Shown: positions 42,568 to 51,787, numbered from the stretch's first letter. The stretch: 54,698 nt of DNA from Candidatus Copromonas faecavium (nom. illeg.) (GCA_018712915.1 DVGC01000036.1:1-54698); one strand, 5' to 3'. Notes: generated from the letters alone by a model not told the origin. Translations and numbers: made by a program.

Positions 42568-43530
42568 GTGAGTAATAAAGTATGCACATTACAAGAAGCA
42601 ATCGCAAAGTACGTAGAAGACGGCGACGTTATCTCCTTTGGTGGTTTTACAACCAACAAGAAACCGCACGCTGCTGTTCGTGAAATCCTTCGCCAGGGCA
42701 AAAAGGATTTCATTGCAATTGCGGGTCCGGCCGGAATGGACTGGGATATGTTAATCGGTGAGGATCGCGTAAAAGCGTATATCAACTGCTATACGGCAGA
42801 TTCCGGCGTAACCAATGTTTCCCGCCGGTTCCGTGCAAAAATCGAAAGAGGCGAGCTGATTTATGAGGACTACTCCCAGGACGTAGTTATGTTAATGCTT
42901 CATGCCGCATCTCTTGGTCTTCCCTTCCTGCCGGTACGTCTGATGATGGGTTCCGGACTTGTGGATGAGTGGGGAATCAGCAAAGAGGTAAGAAAGACCA
43001 TCGACAAGATTGCTGATGATAAGTTCGTATATATGGACAACCCCTTCAACCCGGGCGAGAAGGTTGTTGCCGTTCCGGTTCCCAAGCTTGATACGGCTGT
43101 GATTCACGTACAGAAAGCCTCCCCGGATGGAACCTGCATCATCGTCGGCGATGAGTTCCATGACGTGGATATTGCAGTAGCTGCAAAGAAAGTGGTTGTT
43201 ACCTGTGAAGAGCTGGTCAGCAATGAAGAAATCAGAAAAGATCCGACCGTTACGAAGATTCCCAGCTTCTGCGTAAGCGCGGTCGTTCATGTTCCTTACG
43301 GTGCCCATCCCACTCAGTGCTACGGCTGCTATGATTACGACAATCCGTTCTTAAAGGCATACGGCGCAGCCAGCAAGACAGACGAAGGCTTCAAGGAGTT
43401 CCTTAACGAGTGGGTATACGGCCTTAAGAGCCACGAAGAATATCTGGATAAATTAGGCGCTTCCCGCCTTATCAATTTAAAAGTAACACCAGGCTTCGGT
43501 TATGCTGCTGATGTTAGTAAGGAGGATTAA
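42568..43530 (+). CDS. gctA: Glutaconate CoA-transferase subunit A
   Basis: This protein of about 320 residues is the alpha subunit of glutaconate CoA-transferase, which moves CoA from acetyl-CoA (or glutaconyl-CoA) to (R)-2-hydroxyglutarate. N-terminal LQEAIAKYVEDGDVISFGGF, and LPFLPVRLMMGSGL and YDYDNPFLKAYGAASKT, match the family. The start is GTG 42568, with AAGGAGG 7 nt upstream. The B subunit begins 2 nt after the stop. The order gctA-gctB-gcdA-hgdC-hgdA-hgdB equals that known from Acidaminococcus fermentans. Confidence 0.93.
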   Translation: MSNKVCTLQEAIAKYVEDGDVISFGGFTTNKKPHAAVREILRQGKKDFIAIAGPAGMDWDMLIGEDRVKAYINCYTADSGVTNVSRRFRAKIERGELIYEDYSQDVVMLMLHAASLGLPFLPVRLMMGSGLVDEWGISKEVRKTIDKIADDKFVYMDNPFNPGEKVVAVPVPKLDTAVIHVQKASPDGTCIIVGDEFHDVDIAVAAKKVVVTCEELVSNEEIRKDPTVTKIPSFCVSAVVHVPYGAHPTQCYGCYDYDNPFLKAYGAASKTDEGFKEFLNEWVYGLKSHEEYLDKLGASRLINLKVTPGFGYAADVSKED

Positions 43531-43532
43531 TC

Positions 43533-44339
43533 ATGGCTGATTATACAAAGTATACAAATAAGGAGATGCAGGCGATTACGCTTGCAAAATGCATTCATGA
43601 CGGACAGATCGCCATTGTTGGTACCGGACTTCCGCTCATTGGTGCATCCGTCGCAAAAAGATTATTTGCTCCGAAATGCAACCTGATCGTTGAGAGCGGT
43701 CTGATGGACTGCTCCCCCATCGAGGTTCCCCGTTCCGTAGGTGACCTTCGTTTCATGGCTCACTGCGGTGTTCAGTGGCCCAATGTCCGCTTCATCGGCT
43801 TCGAGGCCAATGAGTGGCTTCATGATAATGAGAGACTGATCGCGTTCATCGGCGGCGCTCAGATCGATCCTTACGGAAACGTAAACTCTACCTGTATCGG
43901 TGATTATCATCATCCCAAGACCAGATTCACCGGTTCCGGCGGTGCCAACGGAATCGCAACCTTCGCAAATACCATTATCATGATTCAGCATGAGAAGAGA
44001 AGATTCATGCAGAAGATTGACTATGTAACCAGCCCCGGCTGGATCGACGGCCCTGGCGGACGTGAGAGACTGGGACTTCCGGGCAACCGCGGACCGCAGG
44101 CAGTTGTTACCGACCTTGGTATCCTGAAATTTGACGAGGAGACCAAGAGAATGTACCTTGCCGGATACTATGAGACCACCACTCCGGAGGAAGTTCAGGA
44201 GAACACCGGCTTCGAGCTGGATGTTTCCAGAGCCGAGAAGCTGGATCCGCCGGATCCGGAGGTTATCCGCATGATCCGTGAGGAGATCGACCCCGGTCAG
44301 GCATTCATTCAGGTTCCCAAGGAGGAGCCGGCCAACTAA
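43533..44339 (+). CDS. gctB: Glutaconate CoA-transferase subunit B
   Basis: This 268-residue beta subunit carries the catalytic glutamate that forms the CoA thioester intermediate: Glu54 in LIVESGLMDC, the same number as the known enzyme. GGAQIDPYGNVNST and FTGSGGANGIATFANT are further family motifs. AAGGAGG precedes the start and overlaps the end of gctA. Both subunits are complete, so the enzyme should be active. The gcdA gene follows after 81 nt. Confidence 0.94.
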   Translation: MADYTKYTNKEMQAITLAKCIHDGQIAIVGTGLPLIGASVAKRLFAPKCNLIVESGLMDCSPIEVPRSVGDLRFMAHCGVQWPNVRFIGFEANEWLHDNERLIAFIGGAQIDPYGNVNSTCIGDYHHPKTRFTGSGGANGIATFANTIIMIQHEKRRFMQKIDYVTSPGWIDGPGGRERLGLPGNRGPQAVVTDLGILKFDEETKRMYLAGYYETTTPEEVQENTGFELDVSRAEKLDPPDPEVIRMIREEIDPGQAFIQVPKEEPAN

Positions 44340-44420
44340 TTTGACGGCGTAAAATGAACTGCGGCGAAGAGGCGGCGGCCTCTTTTGCCGCAGCATATCG
44401 CAGATATAAGGAGGAAGAAC

Positions 44421-46193
44421 ATGGGTTACTATTCCATGCCTGGATATTTCCAGAACATGCCTGTAGTAGGCAAGGAGCTGGTAAACGCAAATCCGGAAAA
44501 CGAAGCTGAGATCAAGGCTGTTGAGACAGACATCCATGAGTCCATTGAAAAGGCTCTGGCAGCCGGTATTACCAGCGAGGAAAAATTAAATGAGCGCGGA
44601 CAGTTATCCGCCATGCAGAGAATCAACGCCCTGATTGACGAGGGAACCTGGTGCCCCTTAAACAGCCTTTACAATCCGGAAGGCAATAAGTTCGGAACCA
44701 CCAACGTCATCAACGGACTTGGCCGTGTCAATGGAAAATGGGTTTACATCATCGCATCCGATAATAAGAAGATGGCCGGCGCCTGGGTGCCCGGACAGGC
44801 AGACAATCTGCTTCGTGCTTCCGATGCGGCAAAGATGATGCATCTTCCGTTAGTTTATCTGTTAAACTGCTCCGGCGTTGAATTTCCCAACCAGGATAAG
44901 GTTTACCCCAACAGAAGAGGAGGCGGCACGCCTTTCTTCAGAAACGCAGAGCTGAATCAGCTTGGCGTTCCGGTTATTGTAGGTATTTACGGAACCAACC
45001 CGGCCGGCGGCGGATACCACAGCATTTCTCCTACGGTTCTGATTGCCCACAGCCAGGCTAACATGGCAGTCGGCGGTGCAGGAATCCTTTCCGGAATGAA
45101 TCCCAAGGGATATATCGATGAGGAAGCTGCAGAGCAGATCATTAATGCTCAGATTGAGAACAGCAAGCAGCATGTTCCGGCTCCCGGCTCTGTTCCGATT
45201 CATTATAATGAGACTGGTTTCTTCCGCGAGGTTTATGAGAATGATTACGGCGTAATCGACGGAATCAAGAAATATATCGGATACCTTCCGGCATACAATC
45301 TTGAGTTCTTCCGTGTAGACGAGCCCAAGCATCCGCTGTATTCCGCAGAGGAGCTTTACAGCATCATCCCGATGAACCAGAAGCGCCCCTACGATATTTA
45401 TGATGTGATTGCCCGTCTGTTTGACGGTTCCGAGTTCAACGAGTACAAGAAGGGCTATGGTCCGGAGATGGTAACCGGTCTTGCCAAGGTCAACGGTCTT
45501 CTGGTTGGTGTCATTGCCAATGTTCAGGGCCTTCTGATGAACTATCCGGAGTACAAGCAGAATTCCGTTGGTATCGGCGGAAAGCTGTACCGTCAGGGTC
45601 TGATTAAGATGAACGAGTTCGTTACCCTTTGTGCCCGTGACCGTATCCCGCTTATCTGGCTGCAGGATACCACCGGTATCGATGTAGGCGACGACGCGGA
45701 GAAGGCTGAGCTTCTTGGACTGGGCCAGTCCCTGATCTACTCCATCGAGAACTCCAAGCTTCCGTCTCTGGAGATCACCTTAAGAAAGGCCAGCGCGGCA
45801 GCTCATTACGTTCTTGGCGGACCCCAGGGCAACAACACCAATGCATTTTCCATCGCCACCGGCGCCAGCGAATATTACGTAATGCCCGGTGAGACGGCAG
45901 CCAACGCCATGTACTCCAGAAAACTGGTGAAGGCAAAGAAGGCCGGCGAGGATCTGCAGCCGATTATCGGTAAGATGAACGACATGATTCAGATGTATCA
46001 TGACAAGTCCCGTCCGAAATACTGCACCATCATGGGTATGGCCGACGAGATCGTTGATATGACGGATATTCGTCCCTACATTCAGGCATTCACGGAGGCT
46101 GTTTACCAGAATCCGGAAACCATCTGCCCGTTCCATCAGATGGTAACGCCGCGGGCGATCCGTGAGTGGAACGCAACAAATGGAAAAGCCTGA
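44421..46193 (+). CDS. gcdA: Glutaconyl-CoA decarboxylase alpha subunit (carboxyltransferase)
   Basis: This protein of about 590 residues transfers the carboxyl group of glutaconyl-CoA to biotin on GcdC, giving crotonyl-CoA. The length and N-terminus MGYYSMPGYFQNMPVVG match GcdA, as do NCSGVEFPNQDKVYPNRRGGG in outline, GTNPAGGGYHSISPTVL and the C-terminal LQDTTGIDVGDDAEKAE and GGPQGNNTNAFSIATGASEYY regions. ATG 44421 has GGAGG 6 nt upstream. The second domain contains the usual oxyanion-hole glycines. Confidence 0.95.
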   Translation: MGYYSMPGYFQNMPVVGKELVNANPENEAEIKAVETDIHESIEKALAAGITSEEKLNERGQLSAMQRINALIDEGTWCPLNSLYNPEGNKFGTTNVINGLGRVNGKWVYIIASDNKKMAGAWVPGQADNLLRASDAAKMMHLPLVYLLNCSGVEFPNQDKVYPNRRGGGTPFFRNAELNQLGVPVIVGIYGTNPAGGGYHSISPTVLIAHSQANMAVGGAGILSGMNPKGYIDEEAAEQIINAQIENSKQHVPAPGSVPIHYNETGFFREVYENDYGVIDGIKKYIGYLPAYNLEFFRVDEPKHPLYSAEELYSIIPMNQKRPYDIYDVIARLFDGSEFNEYKKGYGPEMVTGLAKVNGLLVGVIANVQGLLMNYPEYKQNSVGIGGKLYRQGLIKMNEFVTLCARDRIPLIWLQDTTGIDVGDDAEKAELLGLGQSLIYSIENSKLPSLEITLRKASAAAHYVLGGPQGNNTNAFSIATGASEYYVMPGETAANAMYSRKLVKAKKAGEDLQPIIGKMNDMIQMYHDKSRPKYCTIMGMADEIVDMTDIRPYIQAFTEAVYQNPETICPFHQMVTPRAIREWNATNGKA

Positions 46194-46352
46194 TTGAGAA
46201 GAACCTTCTGAATCAGTCCAGACATCCAGGCCGGAGCTGTCTCCGGTCTGGATATATGTGTTTCTTAATCGTTTTGCGTGCGAAGCACGTCTGCCCGGTA
46301 AGATCCATGGAAATGGAGATGAGGGCATGATATCATGAACCCGGAGGTTTGT

Positions 46353-47144
46353 ATGAGCTCGATTTATACATTAGGAATTGACGTAGGATCTACTGCGTCC
46401 AAGTGCATTATTTTAAAGGATGGCAGTGAGATTGTCGCCAAATCCCTGATTGATGTGGGTGCGGGTACCAGCGGTCCCAAGAGAGCCATCGATGCAGTTC
46501 TGGAGCAGGCAGGCATGTCAAAGGAGGATATGGCCTATACTCTTGCCACCGGTTATGGCCGCAACTCCCTGATGGGACTTGCGGACAAACAGATGAGCGA
46601 GCTTTCCTGCCATGCCAGGGGTGCTTTTTTCCTGTTTCCGGATGTCCATACGGTCATCGATATCGGAGGACAGGATGTGAAGGTCATGCACATTGAGAAC
46701 GGAGCAATGACCAATTTCCAGATGAACGACAAATGTGCTGCCGGCACAGGAAGATTCCTGGATGTTATGGCCCGGGTCCTGGAAGTGCAGGTGGAGGATT
46801 TGGGCCGTCTTGGCGCCATGTCCAAAAAGAGAGTGGAGATCAGTTCCACTTGTACCGTATTCGCAGAGAGCGAGGTCATCAGCCAGCTTTCCCAGGGAAC
46901 GGACAAGTGCGACATCATCGCCGGAATCCATCGTTCGGTATCTCACCGGGTGACCGGTCTTGCTCACAGGATTGGTGTGGTTCCCTCTGTTGTGATGACA
47001 GGCGGAGTGGCTCAGAATACGGGAGTTGTGGAAGCTCTTCAGAATGAGCTTGGATGTCCGATCCAGACCTCGCCGCTGACTCAGTACAACGGCGCCCTGG
47101 GAGCAGCCCTGTTCGCCTACCAGGCGGCCAGCCGCAAAAAATAA
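46353..47144 (+). CDS. hgdC: (R)-2-hydroxyglutaryl-CoA dehydratase activator
   Basis: This protein of about 263 residues is the ATP-driven activator (archerase) that injects one electron into the dehydratase. It has the ASKHA ATPase fold (LGIDVGSTASKCIIL, TVIDIGGQDVK, GGVAQNTGVVEAL) and, as a homodimer, bridges one [4Fe-4S] cluster through C128 (NDKCAAGTGRF) and C167 (SSTCTVFAESEV), both present. ATG 46353 is chosen (GGAGGT 5 nt upstream). A gap of 66 nt separates it from hgdA. Confidence 0.96.
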   Translation: MSSIYTLGIDVGSTASKCIILKDGSEIVAKSLIDVGAGTSGPKRAIDAVLEQAGMSKEDMAYTLATGYGRNSLMGLADKQMSELSCHARGAFFLFPDVHTVIDIGGQDVKVMHIENGAMTNFQMNDKCAAGTGRFLDVMARVLEVQVEDLGRLGAMSKKRVEISSTCTVFAESEVISQLSQGTDKCDIIAGIHRSVSHRVTGLAHRIGVVPSVVMTGGVAQNTGVVEALQNELGCPIQTSPLTQYNGALGAALFAYQAASRKK

Positions 47145-47210
47145 TCCGTCTTTCCGAAAAGGTCCGGGAAGGCGGCAATGATATTTTCAAAAAATGGAGG
47201 ATGAAAAATT

Positions 47211-48650
47211 ATGGCAAAACAAGTTAGCCCTGGCGTTCTCGCCCTGCGTAAGGTTGTCGATGACGTCCATAAGGAAGCGCGTGAGGCCAAAGCAAGAGGA
47301 GAGCTGGTTGGATGGTCTTCATCCAAATTCCCCTGCGAGCTTGCCGCTGCGTTTGATCTGAATGTAATGTATCCGGAAAACCAGGCTGCCGGTATTGCCG
47401 CTAACCGTTATGGAGAGCTGCTCTGTCAGGCTGCCGAGGATCTGGGATATGACAACGATATCTGCGGATATGCCCGTATCAGCCTTGCGTATGCAGCCGG
47501 AAAACGTGCATCCCGTAAATATGATCCGGAGACCGGCGAGTACATCATCGATCCCAGCACCGGAAAGCCCTTAAAGGATGCCGACGGCAAGGTTATCATT
47601 GATGAAGCAACCGGAAAACCGAAAAAGGATCCCAAGACTCAGACTCCGTACATTGTTCTGGATGATTTGAATGAGATCAACGCTCTGCCGGACGGACCGG
47701 AGAAAGAGCGCCGTCTTGCTGCCATTTCCCCGATTCGTCAGATGCAGATTCCGCAGCCGGATTTCGTTCTCTGCTGCAACAACATCTGCAACTGCATGAC
47801 CAAATGGTATGAGAACATTGCAAGAATGCACAACATCCCGCTGATCATGATTGATATCCCCTACAACAACACCGTTGAAGTTGAGGATTCCAACGTGAAA
47901 TATGTGCGCGCTCAGTTCGATAAGGCCATCAAACAGCTGGAAGAGCTGACCGGAAAGAAATTTGATGAGAAGAAGTTTGAAGAGGCATGTGCTAACGCAA
48001 ACCGTACCGCCAAGGCATGGTTAAAGGTATGTGACTACCTTCAGTACAAGCCCGCTCCCTACAGCGGATTCGACCTGTTCAACCATATGGCTGACGTTGT
48101 AACTGCACGTGCAAGAGTGGAGACTGCCGAAGCATTTGAGCTTCTTGCAAAGGATCTGGAAGAGGCTGTTCAGAACGGCACCACCACAACTCCGTTCCCG
48201 GAGAAATATCGTGTTATGTTTGAGGGTATTCCGTGCTGGCCGAAGCTGCCGGCTCTGTTCAAGCCCTTAAAGGAGCATGGCGTAAACGTAACGGCTGTTG
48301 TTTATGCACCGGCCTTTGGTTTCGTTTACGACGGACTGGATGAGATGGCCCGCGCTTACTACAAGGCTCCCAACTCTGTCTGCATCGAGCAGGGTGTTGA
48401 CTGGCGTGAGGGCATCTGCCGTGAGAACAAGGTTGACGGTGTTCTGGTTCACTACAACAGAAGCTGCAAGCCCTGGAGCGGATATATGGCAGAGATGCAG
48501 CGCCGCTTTACGGCGGATCTGGGTGTGCCCTGCGCCGGCTTTGACGGTGACCAGGCTGACCCGCGTAACTTCAATGCCGCCCAGTACGAGACCCGTGTGC
48601 AGGGCCTGGTAGAAGCTATGGATGCAAATATGCAGGCGAAGGAGGCATAA
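47211..48650 (+). CDS. hgdA: (R)-2-hydroxyglutaryl-CoA dehydratase subunit A
   Basis: This 479-residue subunit of the oxygen-sensitive dehydratase makes glutaconyl-CoA from 2-hydroxyglutaryl-CoA by a ketyl-radical mechanism. Family motifs are SSKFPCELAAAFDLN, LCCNNICNCMTKWYEN (cysteines near the [4Fe-4S] cluster) and VHYNRSCKPWSGYM. Residues 104-135 contain an internal near-repeat, IIDPSTGKPLKD and IIDEATGKPKKD, which looks like a hairpin insertion. GGAGG lies 9-10 nt before the start, and hgdB begins 4 nt after the stop. Confidence 0.96.
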   Translation: MAKQVSPGVLALRKVVDDVHKEAREAKARGELVGWSSSKFPCELAAAFDLNVMYPENQAAGIAANRYGELLCQAAEDLGYDNDICGYARISLAYAAGKRASRKYDPETGEYIIDPSTGKPLKDADGKVIIDEATGKPKKDPKTQTPYIVLDDLNEINALPDGPEKERRLAAISPIRQMQIPQPDFVLCCNNICNCMTKWYENIARMHNIPLIMIDIPYNNTVEVEDSNVKYVRAQFDKAIKQLEELTGKKFDEKKFEEACANANRTAKAWLKVCDYLQYKPAPYSGFDLFNHMADVVTARARVETAEAFELLAKDLEEAVQNGTTTTPFPEKYRVMFEGIPCWPKLPALFKPLKEHGVNVTAVVYAPAFGFVYDGLDEMARAYYKAPNSVCIEQGVDWREGICRENKVDGVLVHYNRSCKPWSGYMAEMQRRFTADLGVPCAGFDGDQADPRNFNAAQYETRVQGLVEAMDANMQAKEA

Positions 48651-48654
48651 ACAG

Positions 48655-49800
48655 ATGAGTATCAATGCATTATTGGATGAATTTAAGGTAAAAGCTGCCA
48701 CTCCCAAGCAGCAGCTTCAGGAATATAAGGCACAGGGCAAGAAAGTCATCGGCGTTCTTCCCTATTTCGCACCGGAAGAGCTGGTTTATGCCGCCGGAAT
48801 GGTTCCCATGGGAATCTGGGGAACCAACACCAAGACCATCAGCCGGGCAAAAGAGTATTGTGCGACCTTCTACTGCACGATTGCTCAGCTGGCTCTGGAA
48901 ATGCTTCTGGACGGAACCATGGATCAGCTGGACGGCATCATCACGCCCACCATCTGCGATACCCTGCGTCCCATGAGCCAGAACTATCGTGTTGCCATGC
49001 ATGAAAAGATGGCTGTTATTTTCCTGGCTCATCCGCAGAACCGCTTCGAGCCCTTCGGCCTTCAGTTCTGTGTGGATCAGTACAATCATGTAAAGAGCGA
49101 GCTGGAAAAGGTTGCCGGTCATGAGATCACCAATGACGCCATTCAGGATGCCATCAAGGTGTACAATGAGAGCCGTGCTGCCCGCAGAGAGTTTGTAAAG
49201 CTGGCAAACGAGCACTGCGACGTTATTACTCCCACCAAGCGTTCTGCTGTATTGAAGGCTGCCTGGTTTATGGAGAAGCCGGAATATACTGCAAAGCTGA
49301 AAGAGCTTAACGAGGAGTTAAAGAAGCTTCCTGTCTGTGACTGGAAAGGAACCAAGGTTGTTACATCCGGAATTATCTGCGACAACCCCAACCTTCTGGC
49401 TGCTTTTGAGGAGAACAACATTGCTATTGCGGCAGACGATGTGGCCCATGAGAGCCGTGCTTTCCGCGTAGACGTTCCCTTCAATCCTGATCCGATAATG
49501 GCTCTTGCAGAGCAGTTTGCAGCTCAGGATTACGATGTTCTTCTTTATGATCCGGAATCCAGCAAGAACCGCCGCGGAGAGTTTGTTGCCAACATGGTAA
49601 AGGAAAACGGAGCTCAGGGACTTGTTCTGTTCATGCAGCAGTTCTGCGATCCGGAGGAGATGGAGTATCCGTATCTGAAGAAAGCTCTTGATGATGCCGG
49701 AATCCCTCATATCAAGCTGGGAATCGATCAGCAGATGAGAGACTTCGGACAGGCAAGAACAGCAATCCAGGCATTTGCTGATGTGCTGAGCATGCAGTAG
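48655..49800 (+). CDS. hgdB: (R)-2-hydroxyglutaryl-CoA dehydratase subunit B
   Basis: This protein of about 381 residues is the second dehydratase subunit of the FldB/FldC/HgdB family. FAPEELVYAAGMVPMGIWG and TPTICDTLRPMSQNY hold conserved features, including a cluster Cys. Further motifs are CDNPNLLAAFEENN and FCDPEEMEYPYLKKAL. ATG 48655 has AAGGAGG 9 nt upstream. It ends the operon, just before a strong terminator. Confidence 0.95.
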   Translation: MSINALLDEFKVKAATPKQQLQEYKAQGKKVIGVLPYFAPEELVYAAGMVPMGIWGTNTKTISRAKEYCATFYCTIAQLALEMLLDGTMDQLDGIITPTICDTLRPMSQNYRVAMHEKMAVIFLAHPQNRFEPFGLQFCVDQYNHVKSELEKVAGHEITNDAIQDAIKVYNESRAARREFVKLANEHCDVITPTKRSAVLKAAWFMEKPEYTAKLKELNEELKKLPVCDWKGTKVVTSGIICDNPNLLAAFEENNIAIAADDVAHESRAFRVDVPFNPDPIMALAEQFAAQDYDVLLYDPESSKNRRGEFVANMVKENGAQGLVLFMQQFCDPEEMEYPYLKKALDDAGIPHIKLGIDQQMRDFGQARTAIQAFADVLSMQ

Positions 49801-49829
49801 CAGCGAAAGCGCAGGAAAATAGAAGTATA

Positions 49830-49868
49830 TCAGGCGCCGGTCTTAAGACTGGTGCCTGAAACTTTTTC
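49830..49868 (+). terminator. Terminator of the gcd/gct/hgd operon
   Basis: TCAGGCGCCGGTCTT (49830-49844) pairs almost perfectly with AAGACTGGTGCCTGA (49845-49859), then AACTTTTTC. Confidence 0.92.
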
Positions 49869-49873
49869 GCATG

Positions 49874-49944
49874 AAAAAAGCAGACGAGCTGTCGGAAAGG
49901 GATTTTACGGAAATTCCTAAAAGAACAGGTTCGTCTGCTTTTTG
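49874..49944 (-). terminator. Terminator for the iclR gene (minus strand)
   Basis: AAAAAGCAGACGA (49875-49887) pairs with TCGTCTGCTTTTT (49931-49943). On the minus strand it follows the iclR stop by about 12 nt and ends in a T-run. Confidence 0.85.
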
Positions 49945-49955
49945 ATGTTATGAAG

Positions 49956-50720
49956 TTAAATGACCCGTCTGGCTTCGTATCCCATATCGGAAGATAATTC
50001 GGCTGCATGGCGTCTGACCAGTTCCCGAAGGAAGCTCAGGTAATCATCGTTTTCTACCCGGATTTCCGGGGCGATGATACCGATGGAGGCAGCCAGATCC
50101 CCGTCGGAGTTAAAAACGGGAGCACCGATTCCGATGGCATCGTTGACATATTCTCCATGGGTGATGGCATAACCGTCACGGCGGATCTTTTTTAATTCTG
50201 CTTTCAGTTCTTCCGGCCGCACATGAGGGAAGGCCTGATCGTTGACGATGATCGTCTTAAAATACTGATCAATAAAAGCCGGTGTCTGGTAAGCCAGGAG
50301 AACCTTGCGGATGGCGCCGCAGTGCAGGTACATTTCATAGCCAAATTCTTCCACCACTTTTAAGTGGCTGGGGCCATCCACTTTTTCGATGACCAGTCCC
50401 TTGTTTCCCACAGGGATGACCAGATAGGAATCCTCTTTTGATTCTCTGGATAATGCTTCCAGAGCAGGGTGAGCCGCATCCTGAAGCCGGATCCCGCGGG
50501 CAGCCGCTTTTCCCAGAGGAATCAGGGCCGGTCCCAGCCGGTAAGTATGGGTGCGCTCATCCCGGATGATGTACTTTTTTTCACAGAACGTCTGGAGGAT
50601 TCGGTGAACCGTACTGGGAGGAAGGGCCATTGCCTCCGCCAGCTCCGCAATGGAGAAACTGGTATTCTTTTCCCGAAGGACCTCAAGAAGCTCCATGGAA
50701 CGTAAAAGGCTCTGTATCAT
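49956..50720 (-). CDS. IclR-family transcriptional regulator
   Basis: This 254-residue regulator has an N-terminal winged helix (about 5-60, FSIAELAEAMALPPSTVHRILQ) and a C-terminal IclR effector domain (about 75-250, LEALSRESKEDSYLV, GAIRKVLLAYQTP, GYAITHGEYVNDAIGIGAPV). IclR proteins bind small organic acids or sugar acids and often control neighbouring catabolic genes; the convergent gcd/hgd operon is a possible target, but no operator was identified. Its start codon overlaps the stop of the upstream membrane protein gene (ATGA), so the two are translated together. Confidence 0.92.
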   Translation of the reverse strand: MIQSLLRSMELLEVLREKNTSFSIAELAEAMALPPSTVHRILQTFCEKKYIIRDERTHTYRLGPALIPLGKAAARGIRLQDAAHPALEALSRESKEDSYLVIPVGNKGLVIEKVDGPSHLKVVEEFGYEMYLHCGAIRKVLLAYQTPAFIDQYFKTIIVNDQAFPHVRPEELKAELKKIRRDGYAITHGEYVNDAIGIGAPVFNSDGDLAASIGIIAPEIRVENDDYLSFLRELVRRHAAELSSDMGYEARRVI

Positions 50721-51199
50721 GCATCAGCACCGTCCGTGTCTTCTTCAATCACAACGGCGAAAGGCGATACGGATTCCTTTTCTGTCTGAGGATATGGAGA
50801 AGGTGCGGATTCTGCTTCCGTTTTCTCAGGCTCTTCGGGAACATTTACTCCGTCAGCCGCCAGTTTTCCGGAAGGTCCCGCTTCCTTATTTTCGTCTGCC
50901 AAGGCAGGAGCTTCTGCTTCTCTGGTATCTTCCTGACATGCTTCCTCTTTTTCGTTTTCCTCTTCCGTATTGTTTTTTCCGGAATTGATATGGATATAGC
51001 AGCGGCCGGCAGCATCCGCGCAGGAGGCTGTTCCGCTTTTTTGCCCTTCCTTTGTTCCTTCCTCTTCTTCGTAATCGTGAAAATCCTGTTCAAGCTCGTC
51101 ATTGAAAGATTTGTATTTCAGATAATACGAGACGCCTGCGACAGCGGCTCCCAAGACCGCTCCGAATGCGATTAACAGGCCATTTCTTTTTTTAGACAT
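50717..51199 (-). CDS. Small membrane protein with a long acidic tail, function unknown
   Basis: The product is about 160 residues: a short basic N-terminus (MSKKRNG), one membrane helix (LLIAFGAVLGAAVAGVSYYL), and a Glu/Asp/Ser-rich tail of about 130 residues containing two Cys. The topology resembles YtxH-like proteins with an extended disordered tail. ATG 51199 has AGGAG 8 nt upstream; a longer start at 51319 has no good site. It shares an ATGA overlap with the IclR gene, so it probably takes part in the same regulon or is simply co-transcribed. Confidence 0.7.
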   Translation of the reverse strand: MSKKRNGLLIAFGAVLGAAVAGVSYYLKYKSFNDELEQDFHDYEEEEGTKEGQKSGTASCADAAGRCYIHINSGKNNTEEENEKEEACQEDTREAEAPALADENKEAGPSGKLAADGVNVPEEPEKTEAESAPSPYPQTEKESVSPFAVVIEEDTDGADA

Positions 51200-51378
51200 G
51201 CCACATTCTCCTTTCCTGCCGTCAGCCGGACAGGGCGCCAGTTTCCTTCCGGCAGCCGCAGCATACAAGAAGCGTTTCCCGCGGGGCAACGCCGTTTTTA
51301 TAATCATAATCGAAATCACCGGAAAAGAAAAGGGATAAATGGGAAGAAAATGAAAAAAACGAAAAAAATTTCATAAAA

Positions 51379-51421
51379 TTAGCACTCGACACTTGACAGT
51401 GCTAATAACTCGTGCTATAAC
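51379..51421 (+). promoter_or_regulatory. CIRCE operator and promoter of groESL
   Basis: TTAGCACTC-N9-CAGTGCTAA (51379-51405) matches the HrcA-binding CIRCE element (GAGTGCTAA in the second arm) with one change. The promoter TTGACA (51393-51398), 17-nt spacer, TATAAC (51416-51421) overlaps its right arm, so HrcA should block the -35. A GGAAC/GTTCC hairpin lies in the leader. Confidence 0.92.
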
Positions 51422-51502
51422 ATTACTTGTGACAGGGAACATAGAATAGGTTCCAGTCTTAGGATTGAATATAAAAGAGAATTTATTAAGGAGGAGTCAG
51501 TA

Positions 51503-51787
51503 ATGAAATTAGTACCATTATTTGACAGGGTTGTTTTAAAACAGTTGGTAGCAGAGGAAACAACAAAATCCGGCATCGTCCTTCCTGGTCAGGCGAAAGA
51601 AAAGCCCCAGCAGGCAGAAGTGATTGCAGTTGGCCCCGGCGGAGTGGTTGACGGCAAAGAGGTTACGATGCAGGTAAAGGTTGGCGACCAGGTCATCTTC
51701 TCCAAGTATGCCGGAACGGAAGTAAAGGTTGACGAAGATGAGTACATTATCGTAAAGCAGAACGATATTCTGGCTGTTGTAAAATAA
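51503..51787 (+). CDS. groES: Co-chaperonin GroES
   Basis: This 94-residue protein is the lid of the GroEL chamber. MKLVPLFDRVVLKQL, the mobile loop TTKSGIVLPGQAKEKPQ and the C-terminal EYIIVKQNDILAVVK are typical, and the length is normal. AAGGAGG lies 8 nt upstream of the start. It precedes groEL by 104 nt, within the HrcA-controlled heat-shock operon. Confidence 0.98.
   Translation: MKLVPLFDRVVLKQLVAEETTKSGIVLPGQAKEKPQQAEVIAVGPGGVVDGKEVTMQVKVGDQVIFSKYAGTEVKVDEDEYIIVKQNDILAVVK

Noticed and set aside
44385-44420. Earlier start for gcdA at 44385
   Set aside because: ATG 44421 has a correctly spaced GGAGG and gives the N-terminus expected for GcdA.
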